Of a DNA stretch of 64,000 nt, positions 7,281 through 16,207 are shown piece by piece (the first letter of the stretch is position 1; the number at the start of each line of letters is the position of its first letter). The position numbers and the translations under genes were made by a program. This DNA is from Ga0077560 sp046330435 (GTDB lineage: Bacteria > Actinomycetota > Thermoleophilia > Miltoncostaeales > Miltoncostaeaceae). The DNA is taken from the NCBI GenBank assembly GCA_046330435.1, contig JAXLST010000007.1:357063-421062 (forward strand), read 5' to 3'. The notes beneath the pieces are model-generated. The model had not been told where the DNA came from, did not search any database, and saw only the letters and a program-made list of their open reading frames with translations.

Positions 7281-7817
7281 ATGGCCTTCGACCCGAAGCT
7301 CGGCGCCGAGTGGTTCTTCACCGCCGAGGACCTCGCCGCCAACAACGCGGGCCGCCTCACCCCCGAGCAGGAGGAGGGGTTCCGGCGCACGGCGGAGGTG
7401 AACCGCCGGTACAGCCGCAGGTCCGGCAAGCTGGTCGTGCTGGTGTTCGGCGCCGCCGCGGTGGTCGTCGCCTACGCCATGGCCACGCAGCCCGGCGGCA
7501 CCGAACCCGTGGCGATCCTCGTCCCCGTGGGCGCGTTCGCCGCGATGCTGCTGCTGCTGTGGATCTTCGCGCGTCGCAACCGCCGGATGCGGACCATGTT
7601 CGAGGAGCACCGGCTCGCGAGCGCCGAGGGGGTCCTCAAGACCTGGCCGACGTTCAGCGACGACTACTCCACCTGGGCCGCGCAGTTCGGGGACGTCAAA
7701 TTCGAGATCGACGGGATCCGGCACGGCGTGCTCAAGGACGGCGTCCGGTACCGCGTGAACTACCTGGAGTCCGGCAACCAGCGCCTGCTGCTGACCCTGG
7801 AGCCGCTGGACCCGTGA
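7281..7817 (+). CDS. two-helix membrane protein, hypothetical
   Basis: A 178-residue protein. Residues 1-47 are soluble (FTAEDLAANNAGRLTPEQEEGF), followed by two membrane segments at about 49-66 and 74-94, a basic ARRNRRMR stop-transfer, and a C-terminal cytosolic domain of 80 residues. The first part resembles the N-terminal region of small actinobacterial membrane proteins of unknown function. A TAGGGT element (7270-7275) lies 5 nt before the ATG. The stop overlaps the next gene in GTGA, so the two are probably co-translated. Confidence 0.65.
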   Translation: MAFDPKLGAEWFFTAEDLAANNAGRLTPEQEEGFRRTAEVNRRYSRRSGKLVVLVFGAAAVVVAYAMATQPGGTEPVAILVPVGAFAAMLLLLWIFARRNRRMRTMFEEHRLASAEGVLKTWPTFSDDYSTWAAQFGDVKFEIDGIRHGVLKDGVRYRVNYLESGNQRLLLTLEPLDP

Positions 7818-8416
7818 ACGTCGCCCGCATCGACGAGGGGCTCTGGCGCTGGAGCAGCCCGCACCCGGACTGGCGGGAGGGTGCGGACTGGGACCCCGAG
7901 GTGGCGAGCGTGTACGCCGAGGTCCCGGGGGCGATCGTGCTGGTCGACCCGCTGGTGCCCACCGACCCGGTGCAGGCGGAGCGGTTCCTCGTGCACCTCG
8001 ACGGGGACGTGGAGCGGCTGCGCGTGCCGGTGGTGATCGTCGTGACCGTGTCCTGGCACCGGCGCAGCGCCGACGCACTGGCCGCGCGGTACCCGGGCGC
8101 CCGCATCGTGGGGGCGGGGGAGGACGGCGACGCCCCGGAGGGCGTGGTGCTCGTGCCCGCGCCGGCCGCCGAGGAGGTGGTGGTGTGGATGCCCGGCCAC
8201 CGCGCGCTGGTGCCGGGCGACGCGCTCCTGGGCGACGGCGCCGGGGGCGTGCGGCGGTGCCCGCCGGACTGGCTCCCGGACGGGTCCTCCGACGCCCTGC
8301 TGCGGGAGCAGCTCGCCCCGCTGCTCGAACTGGGCGCCGAGCGCCTGCTGCTGAGCCACGGCCCGCCCGTCCTGGAGGGCGCCGGGACGGCCCTGCGGGC
8401 GGCGCTGGAGGCCTAA
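7814..8416 (+). CDS. metallo-beta-lactamase-fold-like protein, degenerate
   Basis: A 200-residue protein with GTG start overlapping the preceding stop. The order of elements is that of the MBL fold: 'IVLVDPLVPTDP' (the strand before the metal site), 'VIVVTVSWHRRSADALAARY' where HxHxDH would sit, 'WMPGHRALVPGDALLGDG' resembling the usual G-D strand, and 'LLLSHGPPV' near the end. Only isolated His/Asp residues of the metal ligands remain, so hydrolase activity is doubtful. Such proteins occur as stand-alone actinobacterial MBL-like proteins. The 3' end overlaps the convergent giant gene by 4 bp. Confidence 0.6.
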   Translation: MNVARIDEGLWRWSSPHPDWREGADWDPEVASVYAEVPGAIVLVDPLVPTDPVQAERFLVHLDGDVERLRVPVVIVVTVSWHRRSADALAARYPGARIVGAGEDGDAPEGVVLVPAPAAEEVVVWMPGHRALVPGDALLGDGAGGVRRCPPDWLPDGSSDALLREQLAPLLELGAERLLLSHGPPVLEGAGTALRAALEA

Positions 8417-10425
8417 CCCTCCAGGTCGGGCGTCGCGTCGCGCAGGTGGCGGGCCTCCACGTGGCCCGGGCCCGCGGGTGTCTCCACCTCCACCCAGCGC
8501 CCGCCGCGCCGCCGGCGCGGGAGGCTGCGGGACCACACCGGCCCGGCGTCCGGCCGCAGCATGAACCGCAGCTCCGCCGCCGGGTTCGGCGCCGTGAGCA
8601 CGCGCAGGACGCGGCCGGGCGGGACGTCGACCACGAAGAACGGGCGCCTGCGGCGGCGGCGCACGCCGGCCAGCGAGATGAACATCACGGTCCACGCGCC
8701 GCCCATCGACAGCAGCTGCACGGGGACGTCCAGGTCGGCCACGGCGGTGAGCGCCTTCAGCGGGGCCGACAGGGTGACCGTCACCCGGTTGTCCACCACC
8801 GGGGGCAGGTTGGGGGCGGGCGGCTCGAACCGCATGACGCGCGCCGCCGCCTGCACGGGCGTCAGCGGCCGCGGCGCCGGGGTCACGCCGCCGCCGGGGC
8901 CGGGGGAGGGCTTGGGCGGCTGCGGGGTGGGCGGGGCGTGCGGCCGCCGCCGGACCCCGGCCCGGGCAGCGGCGGGATGCCGCCGCCACCGTCGCCGCCG
9001 TTGGACGGGCCGGGCGCCGGGGCGGGACCGCCGCCGCCGCCACCGCCGGCCGCCGTGACGGTGACCGTGAAGGTGCGCTCGTCCTGCTTGCGGGGCGCGC
9101 CGTCGTCCAGCACGCGCACCGTCACCTGGTGGGGACCGACGTCGGCGTCGCCGGGCGTCCAGGTGAGGGTCCCGGAGTCGTCCACGGTCATGCCCGCCGG
9201 CCCGTCCACCGAGAAGCGCAGCAGGTTCTCGGGGATGTCCGGGTCGCTCGCCACGGCGACCACCGTCATCGCGGCACCCGCCCTGGCCTGCTGGTCGGCG
9301 ATGGGGGCGAGCACGGGCGCGCGGTTCACCTCGGCCACCTTCACCGTGAACGCGCGCTCGGCGGCCATCGCGGGGACGCCGGCGTCCGTCGCCGCGACCT
9401 TGACGGTGAAGGTCCCGGGGCCCTGCGCCTCCGTGGGCGTCCAGCGGATGACGCCGGTGGCGGGGTCGATGGTCATGCCGGCCGGTGCCTGGCGCAGCGA
9501 GAAGGTGATGGCCTGGGCCTCTGCGTCGGTCGCGGACGCCGTCGCGGTGAACGGGTCCTGCTCGTCCACGGCGGCGTCCGGGAGCGGCTGGAGCACCGGC
9601 GCGGAGTTCGACAGGGCCACCGACCAGGCGAAGGTGACCTGGCCCGACGCGCCCGTCGGGGTCGGTGACCGTGACGGTCACTGCGTACGGGCTGCCCGCG
9701 GCCGCGCCGGTGGCCAGCGTCCCGGTGATCGCCCCCGTGGAGGCGTCCATCGACAGGCCGGGCGGCAGGCCCGTGGCCGACCAGGTGAGCGCCTGGGCGG
9801 GGACGTCGGGGTCCGTGGCGGTGACCTGCAGCGAGACGGGGTCGCCCTCGCCGCTCGACTGGTCGGCCACGGGGTCCACCAGCGGCGCGGCGTTCACCTC
9901 GGTGACGTCCACCTGCACCGGCTCGGAGTCGGACGCCAGCCCCGCGTCGGTGACGACCACCGCGAAGGTGTAGGTGCCGGGGCCCTGCTGCTCGGTGGGG
10001 GTCCAGGTGAACGCGCCGGTCGAGGCGTCGATGGCCGCCCCGGCCGGGGCGCCGATCATCGACCAGGTGAGGGTGTCGCCGGGCAGGTCCGGGTCGGTCG
10101 CCGTCGCCGTGAACGACAGGGTGGACCCCTCGGGCACGGTCTTCGCCGGGATGGGGTCGAGCGCCGGTGCGCTGGGGTTGGGGGTGAGGGTGATCGCCAG
10201 GGTGTCCGTGTCGGTGAGCGGGCCGCCGGCGCCCGTCGCGCCCTGGTCGGACACGTCCACCTGGATGGAGGCGGCCCCGCTGTAGCCGGGCGTGGGCAGG
10301 AAGGTGAGCCCGTCGAGGGCGGCGAGCACGTCGACCATGGACCCGGTGAAGGTCATCGTGGTGTCCAGCGACCCGTCACCGGCAACGAACGCGAGGTTCG
10401 CGGTGCTCGACAGGGTGAGCGAGCC
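8413..10425 (-). pseudogene. frameshifted 3' third of the giant repeat-protein gene
   Basis: Continuation of the giant gene in shifted frames. From about 10425 to 9655 the frame carries the rest of a cadherin-like repeat and two He_PIG/Ig-like domains (PTEQQGPGTYTFAVVV, GEGDPVSLQVTATDPDVP). After 8941 the same frame resumes and runs to the stop at 8413 with a Pro/Gly linker and a C-terminal basic domain (FFVVDVPPGRVLRVL, RWVEVETPAGPGHVEA). Between 9653 and 8941 a different frame is used. Restoring one base at each of three sites (about 10426, 9653 and 8941) would join everything into one protein of about 2,600 residues. Either assembly errors in GC runs or real decay. Confidence 0.75.
8883..9653 (-). 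pseudogene. middle fragment of the giant gene in a third frame (Ig-like domains)
   Basis: This frame takes over near 9653 and ends at a stop at 8883. It encodes two further Ig/cadherin-like domains, each with the same pattern: 'APVLQPLPDAAVDEQDPF...ITFSLRQAPAGMTIDPATG' and 'APVLAPIADQQARAGAAMTV...LRFSVDGPAGMTVDDSG'. A Gly/Pro-rich linker follows. The match of the domain pattern to the neighbouring frames shows that the break is a frameshift and not a gene boundary: the domain 'VTVTDPDG' in one frame continues as 'ASGQVTFAW' in the other. Confidence 0.75.
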
Positions 10426-13400
10426 GCGTCGCGGCGAGCGTGACCCGCGCCGGGGAGGTGCCGATGTCGGGGTCCGCGATCGTGATGGCGTCCCCGCCGG
10501 CGACCGACAGCACCAGGGGCGTGCCGCCCGGTGCGGTCACGGGCGCCGGCAGCGCGATCGCCGGCGGGTCGTTCACCGCGGTCACGGTGATCAGGAGGGT
10601 GTCGTCGTCGGTGAGCGGCCCGCCGGCGCCGGTGTTGCCCTGGTCGTCGGTGACGATGCGGATGGACGCGGCGCCGACGTGGTCGCCGGCGGGGGAGAAC
10701 GTGAGCCCGTCCAGGGCGGCGTTCACGTCCGTGAGCGTCCCGGTGAAGGTCATCAGCGGGTCGATCACGCCGTCGCCGGTGGTGAACGTGAGCCCGGCCA
10801 CGCCGGACAGGGTGAGCAGGCCGTTGCCGCCCGTGAGCGTGACGCGCACGGCGGCGCCGCCCGCGTCGGGGTCGGCCACCTGGATCGCCGAGGCGCCGCC
10901 CAGGATCAGGGGCGTGTCCTCCGCGACCGTCTGGGCGGGCGGCATCGTGTGCAGCGGCGGGTCGTTCTGGGCGTTCACCGTGATCGCCAGGGTGTCGGTG
11001 TCGGTGAGCGGCCCGCCGACGCCGGTGTTGCCCTGGTCGTCCGTGGCGATCTGCAGGGAGGCGGGCCCCGCGTAGCCCAGGGTCGGGATGAACTGCGCGC
11101 CGTTGAAGGCGGCGTTCACGGCGGCCAGCGTGCCGGTGAACCGCATCGCGGCGTCGGCGGTGCCGTCACCGGTGGAGAACGTGAGGCCGGCCGTGCCCGA
11201 GAGGGTGAGGGTGCCGTTGGTCGCGGTGAGCGTCACGTCCATGGCGCCCGCGCCGGCGTCCGGGTCGGCCACCGACAGCTCCAGGGGCCCGCCGGCGGTG
11301 AACACCAGCGGCGCGTCCTCGGCGATCGTCTGGGAGGCGGGGACGGTGTTGACCGGCGGGTCGTTGCCCGCGACCGCGGTGACCGCCTGGGAGATCTCGG
11401 AGGTCTGGCCGAAGCCGCCGCCGCCGGTGTCCTCGGTGGCCGTGGCGGTGATCACCTCGCCCGCGGCCGCGGCCATCGTCTGGGTGTAGGTGGCGGTGCC
11501 GCCGGGGTGAACGACCGTGGCGGCGGTGCGGAACACCCCGGCCTCGCCGCTGCCCGACGGGTCGGCGCCGGCGGGGTTCGCGAAGAACTCCACCCGGTAG
11601 GTGCCCGCCGGCACGTCCAGGTCGTAGGTGACGGTGGCGTTCACCGTGTGCTCCACCACCGAGGTGATGTCCGGGGTGTTGAGGATCCCGTCGGCGTCGC
11701 CCGGGTCGTTGGCGGTGACCCCGTCCGAGGCCGCGGAGGAGGTGATGACCGTCGCGTTGCGGTCGATGCCGAGGCCGCCGTTGCCGGCCATGGCGTTGCG
11801 CAGGATGGCGTTGCCCGTGGCTCCGCCGTTGACCAGCACGCCGGCGCGGGTGTTGCCGGAGATCGTGTTGGCGCTCCCCGCGGTGGTCCCGCCGACCGCG
11901 TTGCCGTTGCTCGCCACCCAGACGCCGAGGTCGCCGTTGGCGACCACCGCCCCCGAGGAGCCGACCCCGATGGCGTTGCCGAGCACCTTGGCGCCGCCGC
12001 TGCCGGTCTCGAGGCTCACGCCGTCGTCGCCGTTGCCGGAGATGACGTTGCCCTCGCCGGCGCCGCTCCCGCCCACGACCGCGGCGGAGGAGCCGTTCAC
12101 GCGCACGCCGTCGCCGGCGTTGGCGACCGCGGCGGTGCCCGCGGCGTTCGTGCCGATGCGGTTGCGGGCGACCGTGTTGGAGGCCCCGCCGGCGAGCACG
12201 ACCCCGTCGCCGCCGTTGCCGGACACCACGTTGCCGTCCGTGACGCCCGTTCCGCCCACCTGGGTGTTCGAGCCGGTCACGTGGATGCCGTCACCGGTGT
12301 TGGGCCGGGCGGTGGTGCCGTCGAAGCCGATCCCCACGCGGTTCCCGGCGACCGTGTCGCCGTCGGTGAGCACGCGGACGCCGTCCCCGGCGAACGAGTG
12401 GACGGCGAGGCCGCGCACCGTGCTGCCCCCGCTGCCCGCGCCCAGGGTGATGCCGTTGGCGGCGCCCGCGGAGGAGCCGTCCACCGCGACGACGGGCCGG
12501 CCCTGGGCGCCGGCCTGCGACTGGGTGGAGGCGTCGAGCGTGAGGGGGTCCACCAGGGTCGGCAGGGCCGCGCCCGGCGTGACCGTGAAGCCCAGCGGGG
12601 AGGCGGCGTACCCGCCGTCGGAGGTGGGGATCGCGAACACCGAGGACTGGGTCCCGGCGATGGCGTTGGCGTTGCGCATGAAGCGGCGCAGCGAGCCCTG
12701 GCCGGTGCGCGCGGTGTCGTAGCGCAGCACCTCGGACGAGAAGTCCGTGCCGTTGTACCAGTGCGAGACGTACAGGTAGCGGCCGTCGAACGAGGCGCCC
12801 AGGGCGCCGTCGGGGTCGGTGCCGACGCCCGCCGCGCCGGGGTCGTACAGGTCCCAGGAACCGGCGGCGCCGAACGCGGCGCGCGTGTCGTACCGCAGCA
12901 CGTTGCCGGCGGGGGTGCCCGAGGCGTCCTTGTCCTGCGCCAGGTACAGGAACCGGCCGTCGAACGTCGCGGTGCGGTAGCCCACGGCGTTCGCCCCGAG
13001 GCCCGCGGTGGACGGGTCGAACACCGTCCAGCTGCCCGCCGCGGCGAACGCGGCCTGGGTGTCGTAGCGCAGCACCTCGCCGCTGTACGCGCCGCCGTTG
13101 AAGTACGGCGCCAGGTACAGGTAGCGGCCGTCGCCGGCGATGGCGGCGTAGCCGTCGGGGTCGGCGCCCACGCCGTTCGCGCCGGGGTCGAACGTCGTCC
13201 AGCTGCCGGCCGCGGTGAACGAGGCGGTGGTGTCGTAGCGCAGCACCTCGCCGTCGTTGCCGCCGCCGTTGCTCATGGGGGCGAAGTACAGGTACCGGCC
13301 GTCGAAGAACACGTCGAAGAACCCGCGCGGGTCGGTGCCCACGCCGTTCGCCGACGGGTCGAACGTGGTCCAGCCGCCCGGGGCCCCGAACGCCGCGTGC

Positions 13401-16207
13401 GTGTCGTAGCGCAGCACCTCGCCGGACGGCCCGGTGCCGTTGTTGAACGGCGCGAGGTAGACGTAGCGGCCGTCCCAGGTCATGCCGCGGTAGCCGTCGG
13501 GGTCGACGCCCACGCCGTCGTCGCCGGGGTCGTAGGCGTCCCAGCTGCCGGCGTCCTGGAAGTCGCCCTGCGTGTCGAGGCGCAGCACCTCGCCGTGCCG
13601 GGCGGTGCCGTTGTCGTCCGGGGCGAAGTACACGTACCGGCCGTCGAACACGGCGCCGATGTAGCCGTCCGGGTCGCTGCCGATGCCGTTGTCGCCGGCG
13701 TCGAAGCTCGCCCAGGAGCCCACGTCGGTGAAGGCCCCGGTGGTGTCGTAGCGCAGCACCTCGCCGTGCCGGCCGCCGGAGCGCTGGGACGGCACGAAGT
13801 ACACGTACCGGCCGTCGAACACCTGGTGCTCGTAGCCCTCGGGGTTCACGCCGATGCCGGCGCCGTCCGCGTCGAAGTCCTGCCATGAGCCGGCGGTGGC
13901 GAAGCCCCCCGCGGCCGGGTCGTCGCCGGTGTTGGTGACCGCGTTGAAGCTGAACCCGGTGACCAGGCCGGTGACGTCGGCGCCGGCCACGACCGCCCGC
14001 TGCACGTGCTCGGCGGACGACAGCACGGGGAACCCGTCGCCGCGGTCCGGCCGCGCGCCGCCGTAGAAGGCCCCGGCAGAGCCGGTGAACGTGAAGGACC
14101 CGCCGCCGGCGTCGCGCACCGCGCCCGCCGAGGCGTAGGTCTGCTCGGCCCAGACGTCCTCCCACGTGTACCCGCCGCGCAGGCCGGCGGCGGGGGTGAT
14201 GTCGCGGGAGTCGACCGCCGCCCAGTAGGTGCCGTCGCCCGGGACCGTGACCGACCAGTTCCCGACGCCGTCGGTGCGGGTGGTGCGGCTCACCGGGTCG
14301 CCGGCGTCCGGCACGCCGTTGCCCTGGTCGGCGAACACCCAGACGTCGACGCCCGCCACGCCGGCGCCGTCGTCGGCGACCTGGCCGTCACCGTCGACGT
14401 CCTCCATCACCGAGCCGGAGATGACCTGGGTGGCGAGCGGAGTCACCATCGGGCTCGCCTCGCTGGTGGAGCCGGGCCCGGGGGCCCCGCCCTCCTCGGC
14501 GGTGAGCGTGGCGACGATGCCGTCGGGGGCCGGGCCGTCGAAGGTGGCGGTGAGCGGCACGACGCCGCCCGTGGTGAGCAGGCGCTCGGTGGACAGCGGC
14601 ACCACCGTCGCGTCGGGCGTGCCGGGGTCCGACACGCCGAGCAGCTCCACGCGGTACTGGCCCGCGGCGGCGTCCACCCGGGCGGTCACGGTGAGGGTGT
14701 CGCCGTGGACGGTGGCGGAGGTGATCTCCGGGTGGTTGAGCAGCCCGTTGGGCCCCGTGTCGCCGTCGCCGCGGTCGTTGGCCTGGTCGCCGGCACGCCC
14801 CAGGTCGACCAGGCGGCCGGGGCCGGCGAAGCGGTTGCTGAGGACGGTGTCGTCCACCGCGGCGGCGCCGGTCACCCGGACCGCGGCGACGGAGCCGACG
14901 CCCAGCACGTTGCCGTCCTCCGGGGCGGTCCCGCCGATGGTGGCGTCCTCCGACCCGGCGATCCGCACGGCGGCCTCGAGCCCCTCGGACGGGGCGGTCC
15001 CCGCCGGGTCCGTGCCGAGCAGGTCGCAGGTGAGCACGGCGCCACGGGCGGGTGCGTCGAGCTCGACGGCGACGGGGGACCCGCCGATCGCGACCCCGCG
15101 CAGGGTGAGGCTGCCGCCGGTCACGCGCAGGCCCGCCGCGCCCGCGCCGGAGGCGTCGATGCGGATGGCGGGGGACGGGGCGCGTTCGGCCGTCGCACAG
15201 GTGGCGCCCGGCTGGGTCGTGCCGTCCACGGTGACCGTGGTGGTGATCTCCGGCAGGGGCGCGCCGGGGCGGATCACCCAGTGGCGCCACGGGTCGTCGT
15301 CGCGGCCGATGTCGGAGTCCGGGATCGCGAAGCCCACCGTGTCGACCAGGGGGCTGGCGTCGGCCTCCATGAGGGCCGCCCGGAACGTGCACTCCGCCTC
15401 GGCGACGGTGACCGCCTCCCCGGTGCTGCACACGCCGTCGCCGGGGTCCGCGTCCGGCAGGTCCCGGGTGCTGTTCACGACGACCGCGATGCCGAGCGGG
15501 CCCAGGGCCACCAGGGGGCCGGGGGCGGCCGCGGGCTCGGGGGCCGTCGGCGGCACCGGCACGGGGTCCGGCTCCGGTTGCTGCGGCACCCCGGGGTCCG
15601 GGGTGGCGGGGTCGGGTGCGGTGGGCGGCACCGGCGTGGTGCCGGGGTCCGGGGCGGGCGCCGGGTCGGGCGCGGGCTCGGTGTCCGGCGGTTCGGGGGC
15701 GGTGGGCGGCGTCTCCACCAGGATGTCGCCGGCGAGCGCCAGCCCCTCCAGGGTGGTGGAGCGCAGGCGCGACGGCGCGGTGGCGACCAGGCCGGTGGTG
15801 CCGGCCAGGAGGCTGCCGTCCAGCACCAGCCGGTGCGGCACCAGCGACGGCGTGGCGGGGTCCCCGGAGCCGTCCACCACCAGGGGGTCGTCGATCGACG
15901 GGTACGGGCTGGCCGGGATGAGGCGGGTCTCGCCGGTGGGGCCGGGGCCGCCCGGCATCCACGCCGGCACCGCGAACACCACCGTGTCCTCCCCGGCCAG
16001 GGCGTTGGCGTGGGCGATGGCGGCGCGCAGGGTGCACTCGGGGGCGCCGTCGGCGGTGGGGGCCCCGGTGTCGCAGCGGCCGTCGGCGGGATCGGCGTCG
16101 GCGGCGTCCCCCGAGCTGTTCACGACGATCGTCGCGCCGGCCGCGACGGCCGGCACCGCGGCCGCCGCCAGGGCCGCGACGGCGAGGACGGCGGCGAACC
16201 GCCTCAC
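10376..16207 (-). CDS. giant secreted repeat protein: CSLREA, beta-propeller, beta-helix, cadherin-like domains
   Basis: Uninterrupted frame of 1,943 codons from GTG 16207. Domains in order: signal peptide (RRFAAVLAVAALAAAA), CSLREA-type module (ATIVVNSSGDAADADP with CTLRAAIAHANA, residues ~26-65), Pro-rich linker, a second CSLREA-like module, a beta-helix-like stretch, an SdrD-B-type domain (GSVMEDVDGDGQ), seven tandem ~57-residue repeats, a right-handed beta-helix (NVVSGNGGDGVVLAGG), and cadherin-like repeats of ~105 residues (ADPDAGAGAMDVTLTATNG). Such proteins are exported and act at the cell surface in adhesion or matrix formation. The last ~16 codons before the stop at 10376 are out of frame, because a +1 shift near 10426 interrupts the third cadherin-like repeat. 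The start overlaps the stop of the sensor gene (GTGA). Confidence 0.8.
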   Translation of the reverse strand: MRRFAAVLAVAALAAAAVPAVAAGATIVVNSSGDAADADPADGRCDTGAPTADGAPECTLRAAIAHANALAGEDTVVFAVPAWMPGGPGPTGETRLIPASPYPSIDDPLVVDGSGDPATPSLVPHRLVLDGSLLAGTTGLVATAPSRLRSTTLEGLALAGDILVETPPTAPEPPDTEPAPDPAPAPDPGTTPVPPTAPDPATPDPGVPQQPEPDPVPVPPTAPEPAAAPGPLVALGPLGIAVVVNSTRDLPDADPGDGVCSTGEAVTVAEAECTFRAALMEADASPLVDTVGFAIPDSDIGRDDDPWRHWVIRPGAPLPEITTTVTVDGTTQPGATCATAERAPSPAIRIDASGAGAAGLRVTGGSLTLRGVAIGGSPVAVELDAPARGAVLTCDLLGTDPAGTAPSEGLEAAVRIAGSEDATIGGTAPEDGNVLGVGSVAAVRVTGAAAVDDTVLSNRFAGPGRLVDLGRAGDQANDRGDGDTGPNGLLNHPEITSATVHGDTLTVTARVDAAAGQYRVELLGVSDPGTPDATVVPLSTERLLTTGGVVPLTATFDGPAPDGIVATLTAEEGGAPGPGSTSEASPMVTPLATQVISGSVMEDVDGDGQVADDGAGVAGVDVWVFADQGNGVPDAGDPVSRTTRTDGVGNWSVTVPGDGTYWAAVDSRDITPAAGLRGGYTWEDVWAEQTYASAGAVRDAGGGSFTFTGSAGAFYGGARPDRGDGFPVLSSAEHVQRAVVAGADVTGLVTGFSFNAVTNTGDDPAAGGFATAGSWQDFDADGAGIGVNPEGYEHQVFDGRYVYFVPSQRSGGRHGEVLRYDTTGAFTDVGSWASFDAGDNGIGSDPDGYIGAVFDGRYVYFAPDDNGTARHGEVLRLDTQGDFQDAGSWDAYDPGDDGVGVDPDGYRGMTWDGRYVYLAPFNNGTGPSGEVLRYDTHAAFGAPGGWTTFDPSANGVGTDPRGFFDVFFDGRYLYFAPMSNGGGNDGEVLRYDTTASFTAAGSWTTFDPGANGVGADPDGYAAIAGDGRYLYLAPYFNGGAYSGEVLRYDTQAAFAAAGSWTVFDPSTAGLGANAVGYRTATFDGRFLYLAQDKDASGTPAGNVLRYDTRAAFGAAGSWDLYDPGAAGVGTDPDGALGASFDGRYLYVSHWYNGTDFSSEVLRYDTARTGQGSLRRFMRNANAIAGTQSSVFAIPTSDGGYAASPLGFTVTPGAALPTLVDPLTLDASTQSQAGAQGRPVVAVDGSSAGAANGITLGAGSGGSTVRGLAVHSFAGDGVRVLTDGDTVAGNRVGIGFDGTTARPNTGDGIHVTGSNTQVGGTGVTDGNVVSGNGGDGVVLAGGASNTVARNRIGTNAAGTAAVANAGDGVRVNGSSAAVVGGSGAGEGNVISGNGDDGVSLETGSGGAKVLGNAIGVGSSGAVVANGDLGVWVASNGNAVGGTTAGSANTISGNTRAGVLVNGGATGNAILRNAMAGNGGLGIDRNATVITSSAASDGVTANDPGDADGILNTPDITSVVEHTVNATVTYDLDVPAGTYRVEFFANPAGADPSGSGEAGVFRTAATVVHPGGTATYTQTMAAAAGEVITATATEDTGGGGFGQTSEISQAVTAVAGNDPPVNTVPASQTIAEDAPLVFTAGGPLELSVADPDAGAGAMDVTLTATNGTLTLSGTAGLTFSTGDGTADAAMRFTGTLAAVNAAFNGAQFIPTLGYAGPASLQIATDDQGNTGVGGPLTDTDTLAITVNAQNDPPLHTMPPAQTVAEDTPLILGGASAIQVADPDAGGAAVRVTLTGGNGLLTLSGVAGLTFTTGDGVIDPLMTFTGTLTDVNAALDGLTFSPAGDHVGAASIRIVTDDQGNTGAGGPLTDDDTLLITVTAVNDPPAIALPAPVTAPGGTPLVLSVAGGDAITIADPDIGTSPARVTLAATRLAHPVEHREPRVRCR
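11735..12560 (-). other. right-handed beta-helix domain region
   Basis: Encodes the parallel beta-helix of the giant protein: turns such as 'GNVVSGNGGDGVVLAGGASN', 'TVARNRIGTNAAGTAAVANA' and 'GNVISGNGDDGVSLETGSGG' repeat about every 35-40 residues with N-x-I-x-G-N spacing. This is typical of polysaccharide-binding or adhesin helices. Catalytic residues of lyases are not evident. Confidence 0.7.
12700..13900 (-). repeat. seven tandem ~171-bp units encoding a probable seven-bladed beta-propeller
   Basis: Seven consecutive units of about 57 residues, each with the frame GSW-x-x-(F/Y)D, GxGxDPDGY, DGRY(V/L)Y(F/L)AP, GEVLRYDT. Unit boundaries are regular. Seven such units of this length suit a seven-bladed beta-propeller, which is inference. 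The spacers differ, so the array is protein-level repetition and not a CRISPR. Confidence 0.8.

Noticed and set aside
10292..13888. Long plus-strand ORF (about 1,200 codons) opposite the giant gene
   Set aside because: Its product is an Arg/Gly/Val/His-rich shadow of the repeats; the minus strand has clear domains.
12700..13900. Regular repeats considered as a CRISPR-like array
   Set aside because: Unit length is ~171 bp, a multiple of three, and the frame gives conserved protein motifs, so repetition is at protein level.
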